This document shows positions 12,494 to 25,845 of a stretch of DNA of 64,000 bases, piece by piece. Origin of the DNA: Limnoperna fortunei (taxonomy: Eukaryota; Mollusca; Bivalvia; Mytilida; Modiolidae); the NCBI GenBank assembly GCA_944474755.1, contig OX104112.1, forward strand, positions 53,766,774 through 53,830,773, in the 5' to 3' direction. Under the pieces are notes generated by a model, which was not told the DNA's origin, searched no databases, and saw only the letters and a list, made by a program, of their open reading frames with translations. Within the stretch, counting starts at the first letter, position 1, and every line of letters begins with the position of its first letter. Made by a program: the position numbers and the translations under genes.

Positions 12494-13431
12494 TATATGG
12501 TTATTGCAAGAATATTCATGCAATAACTCTTTTATTATATAGTAAGAAATTTGGGGGGCTTTTACGTGATTATTCATTATCTTTGCTACTTTGAAGTATT
12601 AGGTCCAATATTATCATATTTTCACATGGTCAATATTTCGTTTCGTACAGTTAACAGTCGATTTTATTCTTTAGTTGGTCTATGAATTCTTTAACTTTAC
12701 TTTTATCGACAATTAATCGAATTCACTTCTATTTGTTCAGTTCAAGTAGTTCTGCTGATTCTCCCCTCGAGAGCAGATCAAGTATGTCATTTTCGGTCAT
12801 GTTTGTTCACCAAACGACAATAAAAATATAAAGCCGATATTCGGAACCCGGAACATTTCCCGGAAATTGCATAAAAGGCCGAGACGCAGTGTAAAATATG
12901 AAAATATATTGCACTTTATTCCAATTTGAAACCAAATGGGGAAAAATTATTTCTATATAATAAAATTGAGATTTTAATCACCAATTACCAATGTCACCAG
13001 TATGTATCCAAACTGTCACTCTTGAATTTGAATTGATTTTTGTTCTGTGATTACCTTATTATTCATGGAAACTAGTCTGGTATACAATAATCTTAATTTG
13101 AATGTTGCAGAGCGCATTATTTTTTTCATTAATTGAAAAAATTGTTTGCTTATTTTTCTTTAGTTTGTTGTCTTTTTGTTCCAGATATAACTTTTTTTAT
13201 ATCTTTTATTCTACTTAATTTCATTATAAACAAATATATTTTATTGAATTATATTGAAAACAACAACCAACGTGGGAAGGTATAAACAACACAAACAGAA
13301 AGAAATAAAAAAATGTATATAGAATACTTCTGAAACAATTTTTTTAGTGTATGGTTTTCCAGATTTAGGTGCTTCAACAGCTGGCCTTTTTGTTTAGGAT
13401 AAAAGAACATTTACAAACATCCGAGGACTGC

Positions 13432-13602
13432 ATATGAACATTTTGTCAATGAGTTTCACAGTCAAAATTGTCACGGCCAACCACTATACGCCCAATTCAG
13501 GAAGGCAAACTCCATTATTTGTTTGCCCTTCTGATTACAGCATCTCGAGGTTGACCGGTACAATTTTGACAATAGAACTGATTGACATAATGTTCATACT
13601 TT
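13432..13602. mobile_element. hairpin MITE
   Basis: The outer arms (13432-13484 and 13550-13602) pair at about 80 percent over 50 bp. An inner stem pairs 'ggcaaac' with 'gtttgcc'. A long plus-strand frame runs across it to 13871, but its sequence is explained by the hairpin and a poly-C run and it shows no domain. Confidence 0.65.
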
Positions 13603-14257
13603 TTTTAATGTTTGTTAATAGGTTTTTATCCCAAATTTCAAATTGGAACCCTCTCAGTTTTCGGAGTTCCATGCATGAAATCTGTCTATCAAAACATTTG
13701 GACGCATTTTCGACAATATTTCAAAAGCGGAAACAGTTCCTTAAACTTATCCGGTATTACCGGAATTTAAAAATAAAAAAAAACGTACAAACGTACGGAG
13801 ATAATGTTGAAATTGAAACACCCCCCCCCCCCCCGCAACCGTGCTCTTTGCAAACTTGTGATAAATGTTAACAATTATGGATAACGAAATATATCTGACA
13901 CCTGCCAAATATAGTAAACAAGAATAATGATTCCTATATTTACCTGTTTTTGCGGCACTGTTATCAATCTTGTAGACACAAATATACCCGACTATCAGTC
14001 GTTGCCTTTAGTAACAATAATAAATTATGTGTTTTGTGTAACCGTGTACGGGTCTTTAAATGAACACTCGAATGAAGTTTAATTGTTAATTATTTCGAAG
14101 GATTATTTTAAATAAACATCAACACAAGAAGCAGGTGTGTGTAAGATATAACTGTGATATTATATTTATAGAAACCTTTACACTGTCCTTCTACTACAGC
14201 TTGAAACACATAAAGATTATAATACAGTTCTCCATTAGAATAGCTTCCACGAATATT

Positions 14258-14396
14258 ATACAAATACAGACTTTCTTTTAGACAATACAGTTTATATCGA
14301 CTGAGATGTATATTGCGAGACGTAGTCCGAGGTTGATTTACAACTCAAGGTCGATATATACAACTTATATTGACTAAACGAAAGGCTGTATTTTTC
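14258..14396. mobile_element. hairpin MITE
   Basis: 'aaatacagactttctttta' near 14261 pairs with 'acgaaaggctgtattt' ending near 14393, and the following about 25 bp also pair imperfectly. Flanks are AT-rich ('attata' and 'atatta'). It is a short foldback element with no coding capacity. The intervals 13880-14250 and 14400-15390 show no gene. Confidence 0.6.
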
Positions 14397-16440
14397 ATAT
14401 TATTAATGGATAATTTTGCTTCATTGCTGTATGTGTTTGCCTTTTAGTGTTCTTTGCATCTAAATATTCAAATAAGAAGTCCATGTCATCCTATTTAAAG
14501 ATGAAAACCATTTATGCTCAACACGGCCCATTGTTTGTTGTTGTGTTCCAGCAGACGATTGATAACCGGATGTAAAATAGGATTGGAAGATTGCGAAACG
14601 TTACACAATTTTGGGAATTGTGTGTTCTTTTTTTAGTAACCGTGCAATCCGCAAAGTAAATCCGCCAAAATACAAAATATCACGTGGTCGACTTTGGACA
14701 AAATAAATACAGCAAAATTATATCAATCAATAATATTACTTTATAACAGTCAAATTTATACCACTCATGACTGTTTGACATTTCAATACAGTAGTTGCAC
14801 CCGTAAATGCAGCACTCACAGATTGATAACTGATTGATTGCCGATTGATGACCGCTGGACTGATAGCTAACAACTACATGAGTCCAAAAGCATGATTCAC
14901 TCATTATCTTGGTAATCGTCAGCGATCAATCAAAACAATCCAATCAGTCCAATCCAGAATCCGTCATTTCATTTTTATCGGTCAGTTTATTGAAGGATAC
15001 ATGCAATTCATTAATTTTAAAATGAATCGATTTTTGTGTTCAATACATTCATTTAATGATTAATTAATTTATTTATAAGAACAATAACATACATAATCTA
15101 ACTCAGAAATCACATATTCCAACCGCTTGACCAGTGTGAAAAGTATAGTTCTCGCCACTAGTTAATTTGTAGTTATCATCTGTTGATTGGCTTAAAATAA
15201 CAATGTTATCAGAGACATATAATTACAGAGATTGGATACTCGTCGTAATAGCCAATGAAATGCAATCGATCTCTCGCGGCCCTTACGTACAGACGAGACT
15301 TTACGATACTTTGCATCCGCCATTTTGTTGTCTATGAAAACAATTGGGAACGTGGAAAGGAATCAGCTCGAAGTTAAAATAAAATAGTGTTGGTCACTTC
15401 GGTACTGAGAAGATATTCAGTCAATTGTATTAATTGAATTTTGTATTATATTGTTTAAATTTTGTATAATATTGTCTTAGTTTGTATATTTATATTTGTA
15501 TATTGTCATGTGTAAGATGATAATTGTGTTTGAAATAATTTGTTATGTATATATATTTTATTGGCTTCTTGACAACAAAGAATTCACTGTTCATATACAA
15601 TTTATTGATACAACTAATAATGTATTTAAACATAATAATAATAATAAATGTATACAGACAACACTGTGGAGCATTACGATATATTACAGCACTAAGAGCA
15701 ATATTCGATATTTATTACAGCACTACAAAAACAATATGTATCAGTATGTTTCAGCACTAAAAACTAAAACAAAACGTGTCAATATATACTTTACATCACT
15801 TTTTTAAATAAGTCACTCATTCTGCTGCTGCTGATGGTCCGTAGACGGCGGCACATCTGGATAACAGGCGGCTGGTTGATATTTCCCTTTCTATGTATTT
15901 TCGCCAAAGCTGGGAAACTTGACACTGAGTCTGTCTCGTGGTCTTTCTTTGGTAACGCTTCAACTTCCCTTCGCTCACCATCTTTATCAACCTGGGAAGG
16001 TCGTCTTTTTAAACAATAAAAACCTGTAAGCCATGTTCTAGCTCTTGTCTAGGTCATACGTTTTTTTACACTGGATACACGGAAACTCGCTCATTGTGGC
16101 TTGAATTTGGATTGAGGTCGTCTCATTATTTATGCCTCCTCTTAGCTTGGCATGTATTCTTGAAATATTTCTCAAAATAATTTAAGTTATTTTTAACTGT
16201 AGTCGTGACCAAAAGAGATTTATGATTATAAAAAAAATTAGTTTTGTTAATTAACTTTGATGGTCTTACAAACAAAACCAATCATTAAACCAAAGATAAG
16301 TAAATAAATGCCATTAATAGTTGATTATAAATAGTGAAACTGTTAAACATTCGTATCAAAACATATTTAGTTATCAATTCGTCTGTATACACAACTCATT
16401 TTCTTGTTTTATTGTAAAACACATAAACAAGTACTTCAAA

Positions 16441-16562
16441 GTACCGAAAAGTAAACAGGTACCGAGGTGACCAGTATCGAGTACCGAAGTGTCCAGTACC
16501 GAGTACCGAAGTGACTAATTATGTCAGTACCGAAGTGACCGTGTACCGAAGTGACCTGATAC
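16441..16562. repeat. minisatellite, unit 'gtaccgaagtgacc'
   Basis: Six or so units of about 14-20 bp, each with 'gtaccga(a/g)gtg(a/t)cc'. One reverse-oriented unit ('ggtcacttcggtac') sits at 15393-15406, 1.05 kb upstream. Confidence 0.8.
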
Positions 16563-16982
16563 CCTTTAATCGATGTTCGTGCACTATTTTATACGTTTAT
16601 AGATAGTCCTGAATTGAACGGTCCACGTCATGTTGTTGTGTGGACTGTGGAAATATTTGTTGTTTAATATTTTATTTTTCTACTTTCTTTGTGCACAGTA
16701 TTTTGAGTTTAATATTTGTATACAATAGGTTATGAGATTGTTGATGAACGTTGTCGTTGTGCATAGTCAATCTGAAAAGGGGGTGGCAATTGCGATTTTT
16801 ATCATTCCAGCATCTCACGAAATCAGATTGCCCTCGTTGTGTTAAAATATATATGCATATATTTATATAGTTTTGTCAACATCAATTCCACAATGTAGAC
16901 TAAAAATATTCTAATCAATTGTCATGAACTGCAACTTCCATTTTGAATTACAGAGTAAACAATGCCAGCTATATTGTTTTTA

Positions 16983-17349
16983 TAGATTATAAAAAAACAC
17001 TAGTATGACTTTGTATACTCCTTTTTCGTCTTTCAATAAAAACACCCAAAACATGATCTATTTGTATCTTTACACCATATACTACATGGTATAGAAAGTC
17101 ATTATTCAATTTAAATTGAAATTAATTAAAAAATAAAGCTCTGAAACATGTGTTTTTCTATATATTTACATACGGAAATCTGGGTCTAGATTATAAATAA
17201 CACTAGTATGACATTGTATACTCCTTTTTCACCTTTCAATAAAAACCCCCAAAACTTGTTCTTTTTGTATCTTTACACCATTTACTACATGGTATAGAAA
17301 GTCATTATTCAATTCAAATTGAAATTTAAAAAAAAATTAAGCTCTGAAG
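16983..17349. repeat. two-copy tandem duplication, about 207-bp period
   Basis: 16983-17147 and 17190-17349 align over their whole length with about 90 percent identity. Shared strings include 'cactagtatgac', 'tgtatactcctttttc' and 'actacatggtatagaaagtc'. No coding content was seen. Confidence 0.9.
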
Positions 17350-17456
17350 ACAAAAACAACTTCTATTTACCGCGCGTTCAAGTAATGACCAAAAATTGGG
17401 TTTGAAAATTTGTATTTTATTTCACAAATTTACTGCTTTTAAAAATTAGAGAAACA

Positions 17457-17613
17457 TAATCTTACATTATTACTCTTGGATTAACGGATTTCTCCAATCT
17501 CAATAGTTTAATTATGCAATTTTCAGTCCTCTCCAAGGATCGGACTAACAAATTTCATAATTAAACTATCTCGAATGGAGAAATCCGATAATCCACTCGT
17601 ACCAATGTAAGAT
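17457..17613. mobile_element. hairpin MITE
   Basis: Arms 17457-17517 and 17556-17613 are reverse complements with scattered mismatches. 'cggatttctcca' pairs with 'tggagaaatccg', and 'atagtttaattatg' pairs with 'cataattaaactat'. The loop is about 38 nt. Confidence 0.75.
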
Positions 17614-17704
17614 CCCATATTTCATCAAAACGAACTGTTGTAATAGAAATATATATTAAAACTGGTACTAAAATATATTTTCATAATGGTTTGTTACAAA
17701 ACTA

Positions 17705-18045
17705 CGGAGCCCCTTTGGTGCCATGTGGAAAATTTTTTTTTCTAAGTCGTGCGCACGAAATAATTAACTCGTGCGCACGACTTACTATTTCGTGCACACG
17801 AGTTAATTATTTCGTGCGCACGACTTAGAAAAAAAAATTTCCACATGACACTAAAGGGGCATATCTTGTGCGCACGACTTAATATCTCGTGCGCACGACT
17901 TAATATTTCGTGCGCACGACTTACTATCTCGTGCGCACGATTTACTATTTCGTGCGCACGACTTAATATCTCGTGCGCACGACTTACTATTTCGTGCGCA
18001 CGACTTAGAAAAAAAAAATTTCCACATGGCACTAAAGGGGCTCCG
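17705..18045. mobile_element. TA-flanked MITE carrying a 12-bp palindrome array
   Basis: The ends are inverted repeats: 'cggagcccctttggtgcc' at the left and 'ggcactaaaggggctccg' at the right. The element is flanked by TA on both sides (17703-17704 and 18046-18047), as expected for a Tc1/mariner-type target site. Inside are eleven copies of the self-complementary 12-mer 'tcgtgcgcacga' (two carry one change). The last seven have a regular 21-bp period with spacers 'cttaatat' or 'cttactat'. An extra internal copy of the terminal sequence lies at 17838-17860. Frames with repeated 'RAHEI' are translation artefacts of the array. Confidence 0.85.
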
Positions 18046-18552
18046 TACAAAACAAATGTATTTAATGAAAAGGTTTCTCTGATAAAAAAAATTTCTGATA
18101 AAATAAATTTACAGTACATATATTTCATAAATATCCAAATATAATTGTATTCACTTCTAAATCCAGTTCATTATTTCTTATTACTGTATGTTTAATTTAC
18201 CAATAAATAGAATTAACTGTTTATTTTTCAGTACACAAGATGATGTTCTCGCAAGTATATAAACATGTTCGTAAATGTGTAAGATGAAGAAATAGGTGAA
18301 ATAAATGTTGAAATAACCACACTTCCAATATTTACGAACGAAACGAAATTTTAAATCGTAATATTTCTGTATGTATCGAGTCAATTTCAATGACCGGAAG
18401 TTGAATGGACCAATTGGAACAATCAGTCCAATCCACCGTCAGATAGTTGCGCATCCATTTAATGACGATGGACGGGATTACGTACGTTTTGACGGATTTG
18501 GACCATTGGACTGATCTGACTGATTAGTAACTGATTGGTGACAGATTACTTT

Positions 18553-18690
18553 AATTGTCAACACTGAGGTTGCCAGTTCAAGTCTCACTGCGGAAGGGTG
18601 TGCTTGACTCCAATTTTAATTGACGAGGATGGCCAGTTTTCCTACCGAAGGTCAGGTTTTATCCTGTTAGTCTGGCTTCCTTCCCCATAT
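18553..18690 (+). mobile_element. tRNA-derived SINE, partial copy
   Basis: It begins at 'gtcaacactgaggttgcc', keeps the B-box part ('agttcaagtctcactgcgg') and the body to 'ggcttccttcccc', then diverges. Downstream 18700-19845 has no confident gene. Confidence 0.75.
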
Positions 18691-19849
18691 TTACAACATA
18701 AATATGTCTTTTTAATTGACATTGACTGTTCCTTTTTTTTTAATTTTGTAAATGTAGGTTTATGTTCAGTGTTTGCTTGTGAGATGAAACAATTTATATA
18801 CATTTTTATTTGTAGTTTGTAAGCTGCTTTGATCTGGAAACAATAATTAAGTTTTTAGAGAGTAAGCTTAAAGAAAGCACTTTGGATGACTGGTAAGTTC
18901 ATGCTGAAGTAATTATAATTATAGAACATCATTTTCATTTAACTATATTTTTATTAAATGTAACTAATACTGAAATCAGGGGAAATTTTTTACTTTTATT
19001 CTTAAAGGAGCACACAAAATATCAAATAACAGTTGTTTACACATATAACATACTCATTTATTAGGTTTTAAACTTTAATGCTTCTAAGAAGGGGAAGCAA
19101 CTCATATTAGGAGAAGATAACTCAAATGAGTTTTTCTTAGACAAAACTCTATCAAACAAGTTTACAACTGCACGATCATTGTGTTACAAATGTGTAAATT
19201 ATATATATGTCTCTTTTATTATATTTGTATAAATATCTTTAAATATTTAATACACGATTGTTTATTTCAGTATCAGGAGCAAAATTTTTTAGCTATCTTT
19301 GGAAATGTTACATAATTCTTGGAAATATTTGTACATTAAATGAAGAATCATTGTGATTTCAGAGTTATGTGCTGCATATGATAGTTCATCAATCGAGAAA
19401 TAAGGGAAGCAATGCGAGTGGAAAAGATGAGAAAAACTAAAACAGAAACTGAGAAGGTCAATTTAAACTTGTATTTATGTTGTAAATATTTTGTAAATAG
19501 TTATTTTCATAATTATATTATGTTATGTTTTAAAGGTTACATTATCCAACTATAAATATGAATGCTCAAATAAACTTATATGATTGTATTTTTTTTATCA
19601 TTATTTAATCCTTTTAAACAGAATGAAGCAAGAGGTACACAAAAACAAGTACAAAAAAGACAGGTTTAGAAAATGGCCAAATTTCAGATTTAACTCGTGG
19701 AGCACAGTAATGCTGCTTTTAGCTCTAAAACAGCTTGACCTACACCAAATTTGCAATTTTTAATATCATGAATGCTTCAACTCAACATAGACAATAACAA
19801 TTGTATTTACACATGAGACGCTAACACTTAAAACAGACTTTTTAAATTT

Positions 19850-20115
19850 CCAGCTTAAAACAGGCTGACATCTCCAACTTAAAACACGCTGACATCTCCA
19901 GCTTAAAACACGCTGACATCTCCAACTTAAAACACGCTGACATCTCCAACTTAAAGTACGCTGAGATTATACACTTAAAACACGCTTGTATAACCACCTA
20001 AAATCCGCTTTTGTACATTTGCTATATTCCGCTTATTTACCGCTGACAACTAATTTGCATACTCCACTTCAAATCCGCTGATTTGTACCGCTTAATCCCA
20101 ACTTCACCTAATTTA
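19850..20115. repeat. 25-bp minisatellite, unit with 'cttaaaacacgctgacatc'
   Basis: About five good units (19850-19985) are followed by progressively decayed units in which 'ccgct' recurs every 20-30 bp. No protein frame was seen. Confidence 0.8.
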
Positions 20116-20650
20116 CATAATTTAGACGCTTCAGCCCAACTTATTTCACACTTCTTTACCGCTTATTGTCCTAATCACTGAACCAAATATGCAAATTAGT
20201 TTTAAAAAGCGGTATTTCAGCAGTTCATTAGGTAAATATAAGTTGATTAAAAGTAACGCTGATATACTACTTTTATTCAACTTTAAATCAGCTATTATCA
20301 AGCTTTTTGATAAAAAATAATACCGCTGCAATCATACTTAAAGATAGCTTTTTCTCAACTTAAAATTGTCCTGGGTACCTACGAGACACGTCGAAACAGC
20401 TGTACATATCATTATGAGTCGCGTTGTGATGCGGAATATAAGTTTATCTAAATTTGAGGAGAATAAAACAAGCAGAACAAAATTGAATGTCTGAAATTTC
20501 ACATTCAACGAAGCATTTTTACAAAAAAATAAAGTCACTAAGGTCAAGGTTTTATGACGCCAATTTTGCATTGTTTTATAGTTAACGAAAGTTATTTAAA
20601 TATCGAAAATCCCAACTTAAATGAAACGATATCGGTAGCTTTGTCTTCGG

Positions 20651-21010
20651 CTTAGCTGTACATGTAAGAACGCCACCCTGTATTTGTCAATTCAATGCTC
20701 TATATGTATAATAGGCGTCCACTTTGTGTTTCTCATTGTGCATTTGTCCACTGACTCTGTGTTCGCCGTACTTGTGCATGTAAATTTGTAGAATCTGTGT
20801 TGGCTAAAGCTCTTTGAATGTAAAACCGATAATTATTTGCAATTCATAGCTGTTCTTCAGACCTTGCTTTAGCTGTACATCTAAAACTTCTAACTCTGTG
20901 TTTGTTAGCGTTCTGCACATTGAACTGCCAACTTGTCTTGCCATATCTGTACATGTGAAACCGGAATTCATCTGTTCGTCTTACGTGTTATATTCTTCAT
21001 TCAGTGATTT
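20651..21010. repeat. decayed relatives of the 38-bp minisatellite
   Basis: Spaced remnants of 'gctgtacatgtaa...ctctgtgttcg' recur every 35-45 bp, matching the unit found at 1-215. Identity is low but the order of sub-motifs is preserved. Region 21010-22790 shows no gene. Confidence 0.55.
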
Positions 21011-22794
21011 CTGTATTTCTGGGAAATCCCTGTGTAAAACTGTCTTCATTGAGACCCCCTTTATTGCGTTGCTCGTAATGTCACCTTAAATTAAAAAACA
21101 ACCTTTCAGTTTGATATTGTACAGAAGTACACGTGCACTGTATGTAGAAGATGTCGCTTTAACACCCAGTCTCTGAGAAAACCATGCAATTTCCTTAAAA
21201 TGAGTCCACAAGGTAGGTTAACCAATTTTAATTAAACTTTGCAGGCTGAACAGGGATTATGTGAGAAATCTATACTAGGTTGAAAAAAATTGTGGGTGTT
21301 GTTTTTATTGTAAAACAACGCCACCTATAAAATACATAAAAATGGCGTTGAAATCATGAAAAAACAAGCGCTTTTCGTTGATTTATTTTGAAAAAGTTAA
21401 GCAGAGTTTCAAACGATTGTTTATGGAATTAAGCGGTCTTAAGGTGCTTCTTCTAAAAACAAAAACTAAATTTTTTGCCAGTTTTTTTTTTCTAATACAA
21501 AATCTAACTCTAAATAATCAAGCATTGGACAAAAAAGAAAAACTGGATTTCTATGCATAATCAAATGAAATTATCTTTTGAAGTAGTGCTTTTATTTACA
21601 ACAAATGACTGTCATATTTTCCTCCATGATCCTTTCTACCTACTGTATGATTTTTTTGCTGGGCAATTATGCATGTTACCATTGCAACCATTCTAAACTA
21701 CGATGAATTCCACAAAAAAATTGACTTTCTTAATAGGAATTCTCTTAATTTTTCTATTGATTAATCTCTATAAGCATAATTAAAGTTCAATATATATTAA
21801 CGAATTGATAATAAAGAAAAACTTGCATATTTATTTATATTTTAAAATAAAATGAATAAATTACATGTTATTTTCATCATATTTTTATAAAAATTCTAAC
21901 TCATTTATGTGTTTTCCAAAGATTCCAACTAAATATAAGATTTGACGGATGCTGCAATAAGGTAGTTATGTGAAAGTACAACCCTTCTTTATATATTCAC
22001 TTCTGTAACAGCTGTAGAAATAGTAATGGTAACATTATTTGCTGTATAAATATATATAAATAATAAACTGCAATCAAAGTCAGTGTTTTAGCATCACCTC
22101 GAATTACCTCCCATTTTTAAACTTTCCATTTCCTGTAAACCAAAACCAAACGAGTGGAACTGAAAAACCAAGTGAATTATTGTTTTTTTTACAAATTTGA
22201 CCATCATTCATGTGGACTCCCAACATTTAAACCAATCTCCCAGCCTTTACACAACATTATCCCAATGTAAGAAAGACAATGAGTGAAGATCACTTGGCTT
22301 TTGGCATTGATTGAAGACGTCAAAAAAGGTTGTTACCAAAAATGTGAAGCAATTTATGAAATAATTTGTGAGGGTGAAAAGATCATCATATGAATAAGTA
22401 AGTGACAAGCTTAGAAAACAAAGAAACCCAGATGGAACTAGATAGTTGTGCCAAGTGAATGGCTATCGCGCAATCAAAATCCAAATACGCAGTCTCATTG
22501 GCATATTCACTATGAAGTAATTAAGCAACATGGAATCATCTGCCGAGTTAAAAAAATCGTGGATAACTGAGGTTGATGTTTCAGATAGTCCTGATTTTCT
22601 GAACATGTTGAAATTGTGGAGTGTTGAGAAAGAAATGAACAGATTGTACAAAGAAAGATAATGGAATGGATGTTTTATACCTAAATACTGTACACATTCT
22701 TTTAAAGAATCCACATATGAACAGACCCTTGATTTTAATTAATTCTTAATAAATTTATAGATAAATATAGTTCGATTTTTATGAGTTTTAGTTC

Positions 22795-22965
22795 GCTTTC
22801 CTGGACTAGAGGTCCATGTCAGCTTTTGTCATCACTGTGCATCCATCATCATTGTCATAGTCTAATATTTTTTTCCTGAAATCTTCTCCTAAACTGCTAA
22901 AAGGATTTAATTGAAACTTGACCAGTCACATCAAGGTGTCTTCTATCAAGTTTGTGTTTGTTAAG
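22795..22965 (-). repeat. 3'-end fragment of long tandem-repeat element
   Basis: On the minus strand this matches the terminal part of the elements at 32217-34169 and 55860-57190: a GAC/GATG-rich tract, a 'gcacagtgatgacaaaagct'-like stretch, then 'gacatggacc'. The core tandem repeats are missing. Region 23180-24600 shows only a two-copy 39-bp tandem repeat at about 23694-23772. Confidence 0.55.
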
Positions 22966-24632
22966 TTTGCCGGTGTCATATAATTGCAGGTCCTGACCCT
23001 AATGTTAATATTTTGGGTCCTCTTTCGATCGATTTTTGTCTATAACTATAGGTCCGTGTATTCTGGTACTTTGACAATGATATCATCTTTAGTATAAGCG
23101 GCCTTCAGATATAACTGCAGGTCAGGAGCATAGGGTTTCAACGGTGACATCGTTGAAATTTGATGTAGGATATTACCTAGCTATAGACTAACCATTTTGT
23201 AATATAAATAAGTTCAAGAAGACCAAAAGTATTATGACGTTGCTCCCTTTATGACGTTCAATGTTTACATTTCTCAGCTTTTTTACATTTAGATTTCATA
23301 AATTAAAAATTAAGTTAACATATAATTTAAATTTTATAAAGAAAAGTATTCTCATTTTTAAAAAAAGATTGACATGTACATGTGATATTAAATGGCCTCA
23401 TATTATCAACCAATCAAAATGCTTACATGGAAGGTCCTGACCTGATGTTACATTTAAAGTGTAGCTTGCTTAAATGAAAAATATTGCAATAGGAGACCAG
23501 GTTATAGGTTCGGGGTGGAACATTATATCAGTAATTCCACCGTAAACTCATGTGTAGGCTACTTTTTAAAATAAATTTAATAGCCCCATACCCATAAATT
23601 GTACAGTTTAGAGGTTACGTTTAAGCCACTGACCCATGAAATTTACTATGAGTCCTCATATCTTATTCAACTTTTTGCATAACCCTGGGGCCTTAAAATT
23701 TACAGTTTACGGGTGTGCCATTTTCTGTCATTTAAAATTTACAGTTTACGGGTCTGCCATTTTCTGTCATTTAAAAGCCTAGGAAGTTAAACACATATGT
23801 AAACAGACATGACTGTAGAAATGATCAAAATATACGCAAAAATTTAAGAGATAATGATACTCATTGGACTATTAGATAATACAGACACTGATCTGAGGTA
23901 AAGACTATAAAGGACTCCTTTCTGAAGTGCAAACAAGATATGAAGTCCCCCAAGGCATTGAACTTTATTGTCACTTACGATATTTTTTTTTCCATTTTTA
24001 AGGTCTCCATTTTGAAACACCACTTGGGAACATAAAAATTATAGAGTGGTAGCTAGTCAGAATTGGCAAAAAATGGTGGAACATAAAATAAAATAATATA
24101 ATTTATTTTGAAAGTCAGTAGTGTGTTCGCACATTTATTTAATATGTAAACTAGTTGCATTTACAACCGTCGCCAAACAAATATACATTTATACAAGGGA
24201 AGTATTAATGTCCCTGTTAACATGTATAACCCAGATGTCACAAGGCATGTACTGTAATTAGTTAAAATTGTAATAATATAATAATAATAATAAAATAATA
24301 AATCGCCTATATATATCTAGTATTTCCGAGTATTGACACCAATTACTGTATTTAATAATCACTATTTGAACCCATATAAAGCACATATTCTAATTTAAGT
24401 TATTGTATAGAACGTTCTTGAATATTCATATTTGAAAAATAAAAATAAAGAAGGAAAAACGACCCAGATACGTAAATTGGGCCGACCCATTCTTATACTG
24501 GCGGACCATGAATTATAGAGTTCCCGGACCCAAAATGATAATTTTGTGTATCCGGCTGGATAAGTAAATTGGGGAACATATAATTATACGTACGACACCG
24601 GTCAAACAAATGGCTGTCATCGGTAAAAATTG

Positions 24633-24688
24633 GAACTCGCTTAACGGACGGCCAAGTGCAGGAAGTAAAACTGAATTATGGGAAATTT
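24633..24688 (+). repeat. dispersed repeat, copy 1
   Basis: 56 bp matching 52819-52875 in reverse complement with about three differences. The shared core includes 'aagtgcaggaagtaaaactg'. No element boundary was recognised. Confidence 0.75.
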
Positions 24689-25574
24689 AAAAGTCATGTG
24701 ATCGATGTCATATCATGTTACTTTTTTCGTAGTGTTTACATACAGTGAAAGTAAATCTTTAAAAATAATTAAAAATATAGAATATATTAACAAAGGGGGG
24801 GGGGTGGGGGTAAACTTGGTATAAATATATGGTAGTAAGGATGTGCTGCCCGAAAAGGGTCACCTTTTTAGTTATCCAAAATATATGAGAAGGTGACGAA
24901 AAGGTAGCTTTTTTATTGAAAAATATATTATTGGGTAGTTGTAAATTAACCAAATATATCTTAAGCCCATGTAAACCAGTGATTTTACAAAGAAAGTGTT
25001 CCTTTAACACCACTTGATCATGTGTGTAGTGAATGTACTATTTTGTCAATGGGGATGTGCAATAATAAAATATATGAATAGGTCTGATTTAATCATTCAA
25101 TATATGATTGGGACCCGTTTCATAACGCCCAAAAATATCCTAATAGGGTGGGTTTTCGAATCTCCGTCCGCAGACCTGTTCCTAAAAAGTATCCTAGTTA
25201 CCCCCCCCCCCCCCCTTTGTATATAAATAACTTTTTGACCTATGTGTAACTTTTATGATCAGGACGCGTTTTATGTTTTATGATGACAATGTATGCAGAT
25301 TTCATATCAGTCATTGATTCATCTGATTGGTACAGAATTCTGAAAAACCAGAACCTTTGACTAAAAAATAATTTGATGCTTACATTATATTTTTTCTTTG
25401 TACTGTAGTGATCTTATTTTATGCTTTAATTATTCAATTGCTTCACATATATGGCATATTTAGGAAAAGTGTGGTTGAACAATGGTGAAATAAGCTGGAC
25501 TTAGTATACACATTTTTGCAGGATGTCATTATGACATATTGTATCATTTATATTTATAAAACCTCCGATATTCA

Positions 25575-25845
25575 ACGTATGTGGATGCTAGCATCCGGAC
25601 TATAAGGATGCTGGCTTATAATTTTTTAAAAATCTTGAATCTTACCTTTGCGCATATTGGAATCCTGGATCATAGGGTGCTGGCATTCCTGGTAAATGGA
25701 TGCTTGAATCATGGTTATATTGATGCTGGCATAAAAAGTAATAAAGGATGCCATCTTAAAATGACATTGATGCAATTTGATGCTGACTTTATGGATAAAA
25801 ATGCTGGTATCTCAAGTAAATGGATGCTGACTTAAAATAAGTCCG
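25575..25845. repeat. degenerate tandem repeat with 'ggatgctggc' cores
   Basis: At least eight variants of 'gatgctgg' or 'ggatgc' recur about every 20-40 bp. 'ggtaaatggatgct' and 'agtaaatggatgct' occur in full twice. An 84-codon frame across it is a by-product with no domain. Confidence 0.65.

Noticed and set aside
13434..13871. 145-codon plus-strand frame
   Set aside because: Covers a hairpin MITE and a poly-C run. No domain or splice context.
17742..18144. Two opposite frames with 'RAHEI' and 'CARLNIS' repeats
   Set aside because: Both strands of a palindromic DNA array are open by symmetry. No protein domain, and the array sits inside a MITE.
19345..19440. Possible exon after 'gatttcag'
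   Set aside because: Only about 26 open codons, no domain and no partner exon.
22463..22714. 83-codon minus-strand frame
   Set aside because: No recognisable domain, splice context or conservation cue.
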